Shown here: positions 1-11,233 of the stretch, piece by piece
How the letters are laid out: every line of letters begins with the position of its first letter
How positions within the stretch are numbered: position 1 is the first letter of the stretch
Source of the DNA: Gymnopus androsaceus JB14
Lineage: Eukaryota > Basidiomycota > Agaricomycetes > Agaricales > Omphalotaceae
Reading direction: 5' to 3'
Assembly (NCBI GenBank): GCA_009733575.1
Contig: ML769431.1
Location: 243,482-307,481, forward strand
DNA: 64,000 bases
Position numbers and translations under genes: made by a program
The notes under the pieces: model-generated
What the model saw: the letters and a program-made list of their open reading frames with translations, nothing else
Database searches by the model: none
Told to the model about the DNA's origin: nothing

Positions 1-865
1 ACCTGAATCAGGCTCAATCTGCTAAATTGCTCAATTTTAGCTCATCCATGCTCAATGGCTTGAATTGGGCTCATTTTAGGCTTGACTGCCCAATCTAGGC
101 TTATTGGTTCAGTGAACTGCCGAATTTGGGCTCATCCATGCTGAACTGCTTAACTTCGGCTCATCCATGCTCAATGGTTTGAATTGGGCTCATTGTATGC
201 TCAACTGCTCAACCTAGGCTTATCAGTTCTCAATGGTTGGACAGGGATAAACCTAGATTGAGCAGTTGAGCATGAATAAGCCTGAACTGAGCAGTTTAGC
301 ATAAGGCAAGGGTAACATTTGGGCCATTGGGCACAGATAAGCCTAAATTGAGCTGTTGAGCATGATTGAGCATGATTGAGCCCAATTGAGCCATTGAGCT
401 GCACAGGCAGCTGAGCACAGCAGTGCAGCACAATTTAATGAGTTAAGCATGGATAAACCACACTGAGCAGTATGATTTGTGCATCTGAGCATCTGAGCCT
501 AAGTTGAGTGGTCAAAGATGATCAAATTAATTCAAGCTGTTGGACATGGATAAGGCTAAAGTAAGTATTTGGGCACAGATAAGTCTACATTGAGCAGTTG
601 AGCATGGAAGCCTTAATTAAACCATTGAACATGGGATGTGCCTAAATTGAGCAGTGCAGCATGATTCAAGCAGTTGAGTATGAATCAGCCTGAATTGAGC
701 CATTGAGCCAAGTCCAATTGAGCCATTTAGCATGAATGACTCAGAATGAGCCCAAATTGAGCAGTGAGCAGTTGGGTACAGATAAGGCTAAATTGGGCAT
801 GGATAGACCCCATTGTGCATTTGAGCAAGAATACACTTAAACTGAGATGGTAAGCAATCATCTTT

Positions 866-1006
866 CATCTCTGGAGCAAGGATAGTAGTTCCAGAGATCT
901 CCAGAGACCTCTGGAGATACCTGGAGGAGTTTGACAGCTTTTTGACAGCCGTCAGAGCTCTGGAGATCTCTGGAGACCTCTGGAGACCGACCAGGTTTTG
1001 CTGATG
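866..1006 (+). mobile_element. Divergent, end-truncated copy of the 179-bp MITE
   Basis: The segment shares the internal inverted motifs of the MITE (CAGAGATCTCTGGAG-type palindromes, TTTGACAGC core) and its right end, AGGTTTTGCTGATG. The left ~30 bp terminus is missing and many substitutions separate it from the two intact copies at 7791 and 51666. Confidence 0.75.
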
Positions 1007-1291
1007 ATGAGTGTGACTACCAAAGTGAGGGTGTGCATAATGTGAGCCCAATTTGAGCAGTCAAACATGGATATGCCTGATCATACTCCATGGCTCAATT
1101 TAGACTCATCTGTCCTCAATGGCTTAAATTGGGCTTACTTTGCTTACTTTATACTGAACTGTTTAATTTAAGTTTATCCATGCTTACATGCTTGAATCAT
1201 GCTCAACTGCTCAATTTTAGCACATCCATTTTAGCATGAGTAAGCCCAATTTGAGCAGTTGAGTACTGTTACTACTTAGTATTATTACAAC

Positions 1292-2035
1292 TAGGGTTTA
1301 AAAGTGCGGTTCATTAACCGCTTAAAAACCGCCAACTGCACTGCACTGAACTGCAGTGCAGAAAAAAAAACATTGCACCGGTGCAGCGGTTGCACTGCAG
1401 TGCAGTTCTTGGTTTTCTAGAATTTGGAAATTCAAATAACCGATAAAAACCGGTGCAAACCGGTGGTGCACTGGTGCAATTCTCCATACTAAGTAAGTGT
1501 GTATATACTTGTAGTATGGTAAGTATTTACTTACAGTGATTACTTACTAACTAGTAGTAGACTAGTAGTATACGTTAAGTACTTATGAGCATACTTATAT
1601 TAATACCAATACTTACCAACTAGTAGTAGTATATAGTAAGTACTTATGAGCATATATTGATACCAATACTTACAAGTTACAGTCACTTATGCTCACTAAG
1701 TACTGATGAATATTGCTACCAAACACTAGTATCAATATTAGTAGCAACCTTTACTTACTGGAATGACCTCTTTAATACATTTTTGTAGTAAATATACAAG
1801 TTGTTAATTTTCGAAGCTACTGGAACCGCAGTTTAAACTGGTTCTGCACCAGTTTGCACTGATTAGCTGCAGAACCGGTGCAAACCGCATAACTGCACTG
1901 AACTTGCACCGGTGCAGCTTAGAACTGCAGTGCAGTGCAAGGTTTGCCAAAATTGAGTATTTTTAGCACCGGTGCAGTTTCCGGTTCTCTAAAAATGGCT
2001 CTAAAAACCGAACTGCACCGCACTTTAGAACCCTA
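1292..2035. mobile_element. Non-autonomous hAT-like element, 744 bp
   Basis: The ends are inverted repeats: TAGGGTTTAAAAGTGCGGT on the left and, read inward, TAGGGTTCTAAAGTGCGGT on the right. An exact 8-bp target duplication, ATTACAAC, flanks it (1284-1291 and 2036-2043), which is the hAT signature. The duplicated array copy at about 6940 preserves the empty site with a single ATTACAAC. Both subterminal regions are packed with GCACCGGTGCAG and CTGCAGTGCAG palindromes. There is no transposase frame. Confidence 0.92.
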
Positions 2036-3363
2036 ATTACAACCATGGGATCATATTAAATTAAAAAATATGACAGCTATAAGTTCACTTTCACAAATTG
2101 GACTCAATCACTATGCTCAATGGCTTGATTTAGGCTTATCTATGCTCAACCCTTTGAATTGGGGTCACCATATGCTCAAGGGATTGAATTGGACTTATCT
2201 GTGCTCTTTTAACTGCTCAACTGCTCAAATTGATCTTATCCATGCTTAATTGCTCAATTTATAATTGAGCCCGATTTGGGCAGTTGAGCACAGATAAGCC
2301 CTATTTCAGTGGTTGAACATGGACAAACCAATTGCTTGAATTGGGCCCTCATGCTCAATGGCTCAATTTAAGCTCATACATGCTCAATAGCATGAATTGG
2401 GGTTGCTCTATGCTCAACTGCTCAAATTATGCTTCACTGCATGCCCAATGCTGAATCATGCTCAACTGCTTGGATTGCACTGAACAGATCTGTTTGTGCT
2501 TATCCATGCTCAATGGCTCAAATTGAGCTTGATCAAGCTTAATGGTTCAATTTAGGCTCATCTTTGCTCAATAGCATGAATTGGCCTTGCTTTATGCTGA
2601 ACTGCTCAATTTAGGCTTATTCATGCTCAACTGCTTCAATCATGCTGCACTGCTTGGTGTTGGCTCATCCATGCTAAATGATTTGAATTAGGCTTGCTTT
2701 ACGTTGAGCTGCTCAATTGGACCATGCTCAACCACTGAATTTAGTCTTATCTATGCAAGGGCTCAAATTAGGCTTGCTTTATGCTCATAAGTTTGAATCA
2801 TGCCTCACAGCTCAGACTCATCCATGCTCAAAGGCTCAAATAAGGCTTGGTGCATTCATACTGAACTGCAATTTCGGTTTATCCATGGCCACATGTTCAA
2901 ATCATGCTCAAATCAGGCTAAAATCCTGCCCAATTTAGACTCATCCATGCTAAATGGCCCAAATTGGGCTTGCTTTATGCTGAACTGCTCAATTTAGGCT
3001 AACCATGCCCACATGCTTGAATCATGCTCTGTGGCTCAATTTAGATTTATCCATGCTCAATGGCTCAAACTGGGTTCATCCAAGCTCAATTGCTTGATCA
3101 CACTGTACAATTTGGGCTCATGAATCATGCTTGATTGTTCAAATAAGACCTAACTGTGCTTCCATGCTCAACTGCTTGAATTGTACTGCAGTAACTGAAC
3201 TGCTCAATTTGGGCTCATTCATGCTCATCTGTGCTCAACTATCTGAATCAGGCTCAACCATGCTCATCCATGCTTAATTGTTGGAATTGGGCTCACCTTA
3301 TGCTCAACTGCTCAATCTAGGTACTGTACATCTGTTCTCAATGGCTCAAATTGAGTTCATCTA

Positions 3364-3590
3364 CTGTCACATTTCATTCAATTCAACATGGCTTGTGACA
3401 TGTGACCACCATGTCAAAAATATGATTTCAACAAATTTCCTTGTATGGAAATATTTGTAAGCTTTTATTAGCGCTAAAGCCAGTCAAAGCTGCTGATTTC
3501 GGTCAAATTTTGTACAGTGACCCATGACCACTGTGACATTTCACAACATTTCATGGGCCCGTGACTCTCAAATTGAATGGAATGGGACAG
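3364..3590. mobile_element. TA-flanked MITE, 227 bp
   Basis: The ends form a 20-bp inverted repeat differing at two positions: CTGTCACATTTCATTCAATT on the left and CTGTCCCATTCCATTCAATT read inward from the right. A TA dinucleotide flanks each side (3362-3363, 3591-3592), as expected for Tc1/mariner-type MITEs. The element breaks the satellite and is absent from the other array copy. It has no coding potential. Confidence 0.85.
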
Positions 3591-5366
3591 TATGCTGAAT
3601 TGCCTCACGTTGGCTCATCCATGCTCAACTGCATGAATCCTGCTGAATTCTTCAATTTAGGCTTATCCATGTCCAACAGCATGATTTAACTTTATCATGC
3701 TCCACACCTCAATTTGGGCTCATCTGTGCTCAATAGCTTGGATTGGGCTTACTTTATGGCATTTGCTAAACTGCGTGACTTAGGTTTATTATGCTCAACT
3801 GCTCAATTTGGGCTCATCCATTAGCTTGGATTAGCTTGAATTGGCCTCACCATATATGCAACTGGCCAACTTAGGCTTATACATGCTCAGCTGCTCAAGT
3901 CATCACTGCATGCTCAATGGCTTAATTGGGCTTAATCATGCTCAACCACTCAATTTGGGCTTATCCATGTTCAACTGCTTGAATTGCGCTGAACTGCTCA
4001 ATTTGGGCCAATGCTCAACTGCTCAATTTAGACTTATCCATGCCCAATGCTCAAATTGGGCTCATCCATGCTCAATGCCTCGAATTAGGCTTGGTTCATG
4101 CTAGACTGCCTAATTTTGGTTTACCATGCTTACATACTCCAATCATGCTCAACAGCTCAATTTAGGCTCATCCATGCTCAATGGCCTAATTTAAGCTTGT
4201 CCCTGATCTACTGCTAGTCTGCTTGAATCATGCTGTGCTACTCAATTTGAGCTCAATTTAGGCTTCCATGCTCAACTGCCCAGTTTAGCTTTGAGATTCT
4301 GAATTAGTTTGATCATCCTCAACAGCTCAACCTAAGCTCATCTGTTCCAAATGGCTGCAATGGCTCAAATTGGGTTCATATATGCTCACCTGCTCAAATT
4401 ATACTGCTCAATTACAGATTATCCTTTCTCAATTGATCAAGTTGTGGTGAATTGCTCCATTTGGGCTCATCCATACTTGACTGACTCACCTATTCCATTT
4501 GGGCTCATCCATGCTCATCTGTGCTCATCTGCCCAAATTAGGCTCAATCATGCTCCATTGCCCATCCATACTCAATCGCTTGAATTGGGCTGACCTTATG
4601 CTCAACTTCTTGAATCCAGCTTGATCATGCTCGACTACTCTACTTAGGCTCATCCATTGTCAGTGGTCAAATCAGGCTTGATCATGATCAATGGCTCGAA
4701 TTTGGTTCATCCATGCCCAATGGCTTGAATTGGGCTAGCCTTATGCTCATCTTTGCTCAATGGCTCAAATCAGACTTGATCATGTTCAATGGCTCAATTT
4801 TGGCTCATCCATGCTTGTGGCTTGAATTGAGCTAAGAGCTTAGATATGCTCAATGGCCCGGGCTTGAATTCCACTTGATTATATGCTCAGTATCATTTTG
4901 GCTCATTTGTCCATACTGAACTGCTCAACTTTGACTCATCCATGCTCAATGGCTCAATTGGGCTCAATCATGCTCAAAAGCTCAATTTAGGCTTATTCAT
5001 ACCCAATGGCCCAAATTGAGCTTGATCATGCTTAATGGCTCATTGGCCTTGCCTTATGCTGAACTGCTTGAATCATGCTACACTGCTCACTTTGGGCTCA
5101 TCCATACTCAATGGCTCAATTTAGACTGTTCCATCCACAATGATTTGAATTAGGCTTGAATGTTCAATTTGGCTCATCCATGCTCAATGTTTGAATTGGT
5201 CCCAATGTCTGGCACATTTTTGGTGCAGGAAACCCTGCCAAATCACACTCAATAAATGGTTCAAATCAGTCTGGATCATGATTAATGCATGGCTGGGCAT
5301 GGATGGGCCCAAACGGAGCAATTGGGACAGCTGAGGGTGGATAAGCCCAAATTCAGCATTTGAGCA

Positions 5367-6187
5367 TAAGGGTGGACACGACTCCGGGTCCCGGTTTACC
5401 TGGACCTGTGATGCCGGTAACCGGAGGGCAAAACTAGCGACCTGCGACCGGTTCCAAACCCGTGGGAAACCGGTTAACCGGTACCGGGACCTGCCACAGG
5501 TAAACCGGCCGGTACCTGTGTAACCTGCCAATACTAGGGCACTCACTAGTAGTAATAATATTTGTACTAACATTAGTACTTATACTAGTACTAGTATGTT
5601 TGTATTAGATTCTAGCACCAATGTTAGTACTAAATTCAAAGACTGGTAAGTATCCAGCCATTATTGGTACAGTATTCAATACAATGTCAGTGGTAATAAT
5701 ACCAAAATATTTGGATAATGTCTTTTGACATGGAGATAAGATCCAAATAAGATCTCTATACTAGTGTATGCACTATCACTGCTACTATAGCTGCATATAT
5801 GCATCTTAATGCCACCTCTATTATCTTACTTACTATTAATTAAGCTACTATTGGCAAAGTATTAGTACTATTAGTGTAAGTATACTAGTATTAGACACTA
5901 ATATCAGTCCCAAGCAGGACTAATACATACTGTAAGTACTAACCAATAATATTAGTACACTATCTTGGCACTAAGTAGTGAAATATGTACCAATATTAAA
6001 GCCAAAAAATTATTCCCACGGGTCTACCGGTACCGGCCGGTCACAATAAAAACAAAAACGGCGACCTGCAACCGGGCATAACCCGTGGGAAACCGGTACC
6101 GGGACCTGCAGGTCAAAAAACCGGCCGGTATTCCCACAGGTAAACCTGCCGGTACCGGGTCAGGACCCGGAGTCGTGTCCATCCTTA
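5367..6187. mobile_element. Non-autonomous hAT-like element, 821 bp
   Basis: The left end TAAGGGTGGACACGACTCC and the right end, read inward, TAAGGATGGACACGACTCC are inverted repeats. The flanking 8 bp TTTGAGCA are duplicated exactly (5359-5366 and 6188-6195). Subterminal regions on both sides carry clustered ACCGGTACCGG and AACCGGTTAACCGG palindromes, probably transposase-binding repeats by analogy with other hAT elements. The middle is AT-rich with many ACTAGTA motifs and no open frame resembling a transposase. Confidence 0.92.
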
Positions 6188-7790
6188 TTTGAGCACAATT
6201 TGATGAGTTAAGCATGGATGAACTCAAGTCAAGCCATTGAGCATGATCAAGCCTGATTTGAGCTATTTGGGACAGATGGGCCTAAGTTGAGCTGTCAAGG
6301 ATAATCAAATTAATTTAAGCTGTTGGACATGGATAAGGCTAAATTGAGTAGTTAAGCACAGATAAGTCTAAGTTGAGCAGTTGAGCATGGAAGCCTTATT
6401 GAGTAGTGCAGCATGATTGAATCAGTTGAGTATGAATCAGCCAAAATTGAGCCATTGAGCATGGATGAGCCCAAATTGAGCAGTTCAGCATGATTCAAGT
6501 GGTTGAGCAGGGATTAGCCTCAATTGAGCAGTGGAGCATAGTCAAGCCCAATTGAGCCATCACAGATAAGGCTACATTGGGCATGGATAAGCTCCATTGA
6601 GCATTGGAGCAAGCTTTAACCTACATTGAGGTGGTAAGCAATGAGCATGATTAAGCTCCATTCAAGCAATTGAGCATAGTCAAGCCCGCGGTGGGCATAG
6701 TATGAGCCCAACTTGAGCAGTCAAACATGGATATGCCTCATCATGCTCCATGGCTCAACTTAGACAGTTAGACTTATCCATCCTCAATGGCTCCAATTGG
6801 GCTTACTTTGCTTACTTTATACTGAGCTGCTCAATATAAGTTTATTCATGCTTACATGCTTGAATCATGCTCAACTGCGCAATTTAAAGTCATCCATTGG
6901 AGCATCAGTAAGCACAATTTGAGCAGACGAGTACTGTATCATTACAACCATGGGTTCACATTAAATTAAAAAATATGACAGCTGTAAGTTCAATTTCTGA
7001 AATTGGACTCAATCATGCTCAATGGCTTGATTTAGGCTTATCTATGCTCCACACCTTGAATTGGGGTCACAATATGCTCAATGAATTGAATTGGTATTAT
7101 CCATGCTCAATTGCTCCATTAGGATTGAGCCAAATTTTGGCAGTTGAGCACAGATAAGCCCTATTGGAGGTGTTGAACATAGATACCCCAATTGCTTGAA
7201 TTGAGACCCTTCACGCATTGTATTCATGCCCAATGGCTCAAATTGAGCCTGTCACCTGATCATGCTTAATGGTTCAATTAAGGCTCATCTTTGCTCAATG
7301 GCCTCAATTGGCCTTGCTTTATGCTGAACTGCTTGATTTAGGCTTACTTATTCATGCTCAGCTGCTCAGTTTCAGCTCATCCACACTCAATGACTCAATT
7401 CAGGCTGTTCCATGAACAATGATTTGAATTAGGCTTGCTTTATGTTGAGCTGCTCAATTTAGATTTATCCATGTTCCCATGCTTGGACCATGCTCAAACA
7501 CTGAATTTAGTCTCATCTATGCTCAAGGGCTCAAATTACATACCCAAATGATGCTCTGTGGCTCAATTGAGACTTGTCCAAACTCAATGCTACAATTAGG
7601 CTCATAACTTTATGCTGAACTGCTCAATTTAGGTTAACCATGTCCACATGCTTGAATCATGATGCTCTGTTGCTCAATTTGAACTTATCCATGCTCAATG
7701 CTCAACTGCTTGAATTTGGGCTCATTTATGCTCAACCATGCTTAATGGCCGGAGTTGGGCTCACTTATGCTCAACTGCTCAACCTAGGCA

Positions 7791-7969
7791 CATCAGCAAA
7801 ACCTGTATTTTCGCTGGAGGTCTCCAGAGATCTCTGGAGCTTGACAGCTATCAAAAAAACTGTCAATTTTCTCCAGAGATCTTCAGAGGTCTCTGGAATA
7901 GGGTACCTTGCTCCAGAGATGTCCCAAATGAATGGGTTTTCTCCAGCGAAAATGCGGGTTTTGCTGATG
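7791..7969. mobile_element. 179-bp palindromic MITE, intact copy 1
   Basis: The ends are near-perfect ~29-bp inverted repeats beginning CATCAGCAAAACC. The interior holds further inverted motifs (CCAGAGATCTCTGG and relatives), so the strand could fold into one long hairpin. It is flanked by a 2-bp duplication CA, and the other array copy (about 3320) lacks it. It differs from the reverse complement of the copy at 51666-51844 at only about 4 of 179 positions, so the family moved recently. Superfamily is unclear, since the duplicated dinucleotide is not TA. Confidence 0.92.
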
Positions 7970-8964
7970 CACATCTGTTCTCAATAGCTCAATTTTGGCT
8001 CTTGTCCATGCTCAATGGCTCAATTGGGCTCAATCATGCTCAGCAGCTCAATTTAGGCTTCATGTCCAATGGCTAAAATTGAGCTTTAGGCTTATTCATA
8101 CTCAACTGCTTGAATCCTGCTGAATTGCTGAATTTGGGCACATCCATGTTCAACTGCTCATTTCAGGTTTACCCATGTCCAACAGCTTGAATTAGCTTGA
8201 TCATGCTCAACACCCCAATTTGGGGTCATCTGTGCTCAATAGCTGGAATTAGGCTTACCTTAGTACAGCATATGCTGAACTGCTCAACGTAGGTTTGTCA
8301 TGCTCAATTTGGGCTTATCCATTAGCTTGATCATGGTTAATGGCTTGATTTTTCATACATGCTTAATAGCATCAATTGGGATTACTTTCATGCTCAATGG
8401 CTTGAATTGGGCTTGCCATATGTGGAACTGCCTTACTTAGGCTTATACATGTTCACCTGCTCCAATCATACTTCACTGCTTTGGCTCATCCATGCTCAAT
8501 GATTTGAATTAGGCTTGCTTTATGTTGAGCTGCTCAATTTAGATTTATCCATGTTCCCATGCTTGGACCATGCTCAACCACTGAATTTAGTCTCATCTAT
8601 GCTCAAGGGCTCAAATTAGGCTTGCTTTATGCTCATAAGTTTGAATCATGCCCCACAGCTCAGACTCATCCATGCTCAAAGGCTCAAATAAGGCTTGGTG
8701 CATTCATACTGAACTGCAATTTCGGTTTATCCATGGCCACATGTTCAAATCATGCTCAAATCAGGCTAAAATCCTGCCCAATTTAGACTCATCCATGCCA
8801 GATGGCTCAAATTGGGCTTGCTTTATGCTGAACTGCTCAATTTAGGCTAACCATGCCCACATGCTTGAATCATGCTCTGTGGCTCAATTTATATTTATCC
8901 ATGCTCAATGGCTCAAACTGGGTTCATCCAAGCCCAATTGCTCGATCAACTGCTCAATTTGGGC

Positions 8965-9282
8965 TAAGGATGGACAGGGGTAGGGGTCAACCCGGGGTTT
9001 TTGACCCAAGGGTATGGAGGGTAAGGGTAGGGGTTGAAGCCTTCAAAACCCTCCCTTTTTAAATTGATGATATATACATCTCATGATGTCCTATAATCTT
9101 CAACTTATCCATAAAGATGTTTTCAAGTGTTATTATATCTATTTTACCCAAAGCCTCATGAGTGGTACATCATTCTGTCCAAAACCCTTAGTAAAAACTG
9201 GAGGTTTGAAGGGTAAGGGTATGGAGGGTAAGGGTGAGGTTAGGGCTATTCCAGCCCAGGGGTTAACCCCTGTCCATCCTTA
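8965..9282. mobile_element. Non-autonomous hAT-like element, 318 bp
   Basis: The left end TAAGGATGGACAGGGGTAGG and the right end, read inward, TAAGGATGGACAGGGGTTAA are inverted repeats. An exact 8-bp target duplication ATTTGGGC flanks it (8957-8964 and 9283-9290). GGGTAAGGGTATGGAGGG-like runs occur near both ends in direct orientation. The TAAGGATGGACA start is shared with the 821-bp element, which suggests the same transposase mobilises both. Confidence 0.92.
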
Positions 9283-10194
9283 ATTTGGGCTCATCCATTA
9301 GCTTGGATTAGCTTGAATTGGCCTTGCCATATAAGCAACTGCCCAACTTAGGCTTATACATGCTCAGCTGCTCAAGTCATCACTGCATGCTCAATGGCTT
9401 AATTGGGCTCAACCATGCTCAACTGCTCAATTTGGGCTTAATACTCAACTGCTCAATTTAGACTTACAGTATCCATCTCCAATGGCTCAAATTGGGCTCA
9501 TCCATGCTCAATGCCTCAAATTAGGCTTGGTTCATGCTAAACTGCCTAATTTTGGTGTACCCATGCTCACGTACTCCAATCATGCTCAACAGCTCAATTT
9601 AGGCTCATCCATGCTCAATGGCCCAATTTAAGCTTGTCCATGATCAACTGCTTGAATCATGCTGTGCTACTCAATGTGAGCTCAATCTAGGCTTCCATGC
9701 TCAACTGCCCAATTTAGCTTCAACAGCTTGAATTAGTTTGATCATCCCTAACAGCTCATCTTAAGCTTATCTATTCCAAATGGCTTCAATGGCTCAAATT
9801 GGATTCATCTATGCTCATCTGCTCAGATTATACTGCTCAATTACAGATTAAGTATCCATGCTCAACTGATCAAATTGTGCTGAATTGCTCCATTTAGGCT
9901 CATCCATACTCAACTGCCTCAGTTACTCCATTTGGGCTCATCCATGCTCATCTGTGCTCAACTGCCCAAATTAGGCTCAATCATGCTCCATTGCCCATCC
10001 ATACTCAAGGGCTGACCTTATGCTCAGCTCCTTTAATCCAGCTTGATCATGCTCAACTGCTCAACTTAGGCTCATCCATTGTCAGTGGTCAAATCAGCCT
10101 CAATGGCTCAAATTTGGTTCATCCACTGTGCTCAATGGCTTGAATTCCACTTGATCATTCATGCTGAAATGTTCGAATTGGGCTCATATCAATG

Positions 10195-10830
10195 GCTCTC
10201 GACTTGGATGCTGCTCACCCTGCCCAACTCTTGATTATCTAGCACACCAATTTTCATAAGTTTTTCATAAGTTTTCAATTTGGGATATTGAACATATTTT
10301 TTTTAATAATCTCTTAATCTTATCATGTCACAGTCACACAATATGATTTCACTAAGTTTACCTGATGTTGATTATCTTATCTTAATCTTATCAAGCTCAA
10401 ATTTTTGTAAGTTTTCTAAATGTCCTTCATGTGATTTCCATAAGTTTAGTCTAAGTTTACGAAAGGATTTCCATAAGTTTCCCTACTTATTGTAATCTTA
10501 TCTTAATCTTATCATTTATCCAATTTCATAAGTTTTTCCTAAGTTTTTCAATATATTTTCCTAATTTTTCCGTAAGGTTTTCATAAGTTGAATGAACTTA
10601 CGGAAATCTTAATGTGACAAAATGTCACATTAAGATTTTTATAAGTTGTCACATAAGATTGCCAACTTCGGTGAAACTTATCTATTGTTTTGCAATTGAT
10701 AAGTTTATTGATAAGATTTACCTAAGTCCGGAAACTTCCGTTTTCGGAACATTTCGGCTGTTTTCAATAAGTTTTTGATTTGTCCCGGAAACTTATGAGT
10801 TCCTGCATGCAGTGTAGGTGGGATTGGTCG
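10195..10830. repeat. AT-rich stretch with repeated ATAAGTTT motifs
   Basis: This stretch between the satellite and the F-box remnant is AT-rich. It repeats CATAAGTTT, CTAAGTTT and their complement AAACTTAT many times. Near its centre is a perfect inverted repeat. No gene or clear terminal repeat is visible. It may be a decayed MITE, but boundaries and a target duplication could not be found. Confidence 0.5.
10604..10638. repeat. Perfect inverted repeat, 16-bp arms, 3-nt spacer
   Basis: The arms AAATCTTAATGTGACA and TGTCACATTAAGATTT are exact complements separated by AAA, giving a strong potential hairpin in the AT-rich stretch. Confidence 0.85.
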
Positions 10831-10838
10831 CGAGTCTA

Positions 10839-10917
10839 CTTCAACGCTGGCATCCGTCGAACCAGAGAAGTGAAGGGAGCTCCGTGGTTTCTGAGGGGAT
10901 AACCTGTACTACTGCAC
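10839..10917 (-). pseudogene. Duplicated ~77-bp fragment of the downstream F-box pseudogene
   Basis: The sequence is almost identical to 12042-12118, with only small indels (AAGGGAGC versus AAGGGGAGC, and a three-base insertion near the end). It is an isolated scrap of coding sequence with no adjoining homologous exons, so it is a non-functional copy. Confidence 0.8.
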
Positions 10918-11233
10918 ATGTCGCCAGAAAACTCACCAATAGCGAAGAATCATACTCGACTAGTAGCAGCTCAAGATAGAAAAACTCAAGTTTGCGAGTA
11001 CTAAAATCAAAAAAGACAGGTGGAGCATACTCAACAATTGACGAGAGTGGGATTCAACCCCTTTCAGATATTATCCAGTGCACTGGTTTCTTCAGTCTGG
11101 CGTTTTAGATTCTATATTCAATCTTCTACCTCTGGAGTCTGCCTCTTCATCCATACTACGCTTCTTCACTCCGGAAATTAGCCTGAGCTCAAGCACACAA
11201 CAAAAGGCATTGTCTCAATTGCCGTCCGTTCAC

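Larger units (their letters stand above)
425..4860 (+). repeat. Segmental duplication, copy A of the array
   Basis: This block lines up collinearly with 6188-10150. Shared landmarks are the reverse-oriented stretch with a GTTGGACATGGATAAGGCTA run (about 540 and 6320), the sequence just before and after the ATTACAAC site (1284/2036 and 6940), the segment near 2717-3060 versus 8560-8940, and the segment near 3820-4600 versus 9295-10020. Copy A carries a 744-bp hAT-like element and a 227-bp TA-flanked element that copy B lacks. Confidence 0.8.
6188..10150 (+). repeat. Segmental duplication, copy B of the array
   Basis: Collinear partner of 425-4860. It lacks the 744-bp element: the sequence at about 6938-6950 reads straight through a single ATTACAAC. 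It carries instead a 179-bp MITE (7791-7969) and a 318-bp hAT-like element (8965-9282). The 821-bp hAT-like element sits immediately at its left edge. Confidence 0.8.
1..10190. repeat. Degenerate ~29-bp satellite-like array in mixed orientation
   Basis: Almost the whole stretch is built from variants of one unit of about 29 bases, of the form CATGCTCAAtgGCTtgAATT followed by gGGCTCATC. Blocks switch strand: roughly 1-235 forward, 236-1060 reverse (GAGCAnnTGAGCATG type), then mostly forward, with a second reverse block at about 6196-6720. No genuine protein signal is visible. The open frames inside encode only translated repeat (peptides such as MLNGS, HAQPL). Single units differ by many substitutions, so the array is old or evolves without homogenisation. 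It is interrupted by several short transposons that are listed separately. Confidence 0.9.

Noticed and set aside
8965..9282. GGGTAA-rich stretch considered as internal telomere repeat
   Set aside because: The runs are irregular and lie within a well-bounded hAT-like element.
201..9283. Many 60-130 aa open frames in the first 10 kb
   Set aside because: They translate the satellite unit in different frames and on both strands (recurring MLNGS, HAQPLN, STAQ peptides) and do not show coding conservation.
1..10190. Regular ~29-bp repeats considered as a CRISPR array
   Set aside because: There are no unique spacers of constant size, the units are degenerate and contiguous, and the genome is eukaryotic.
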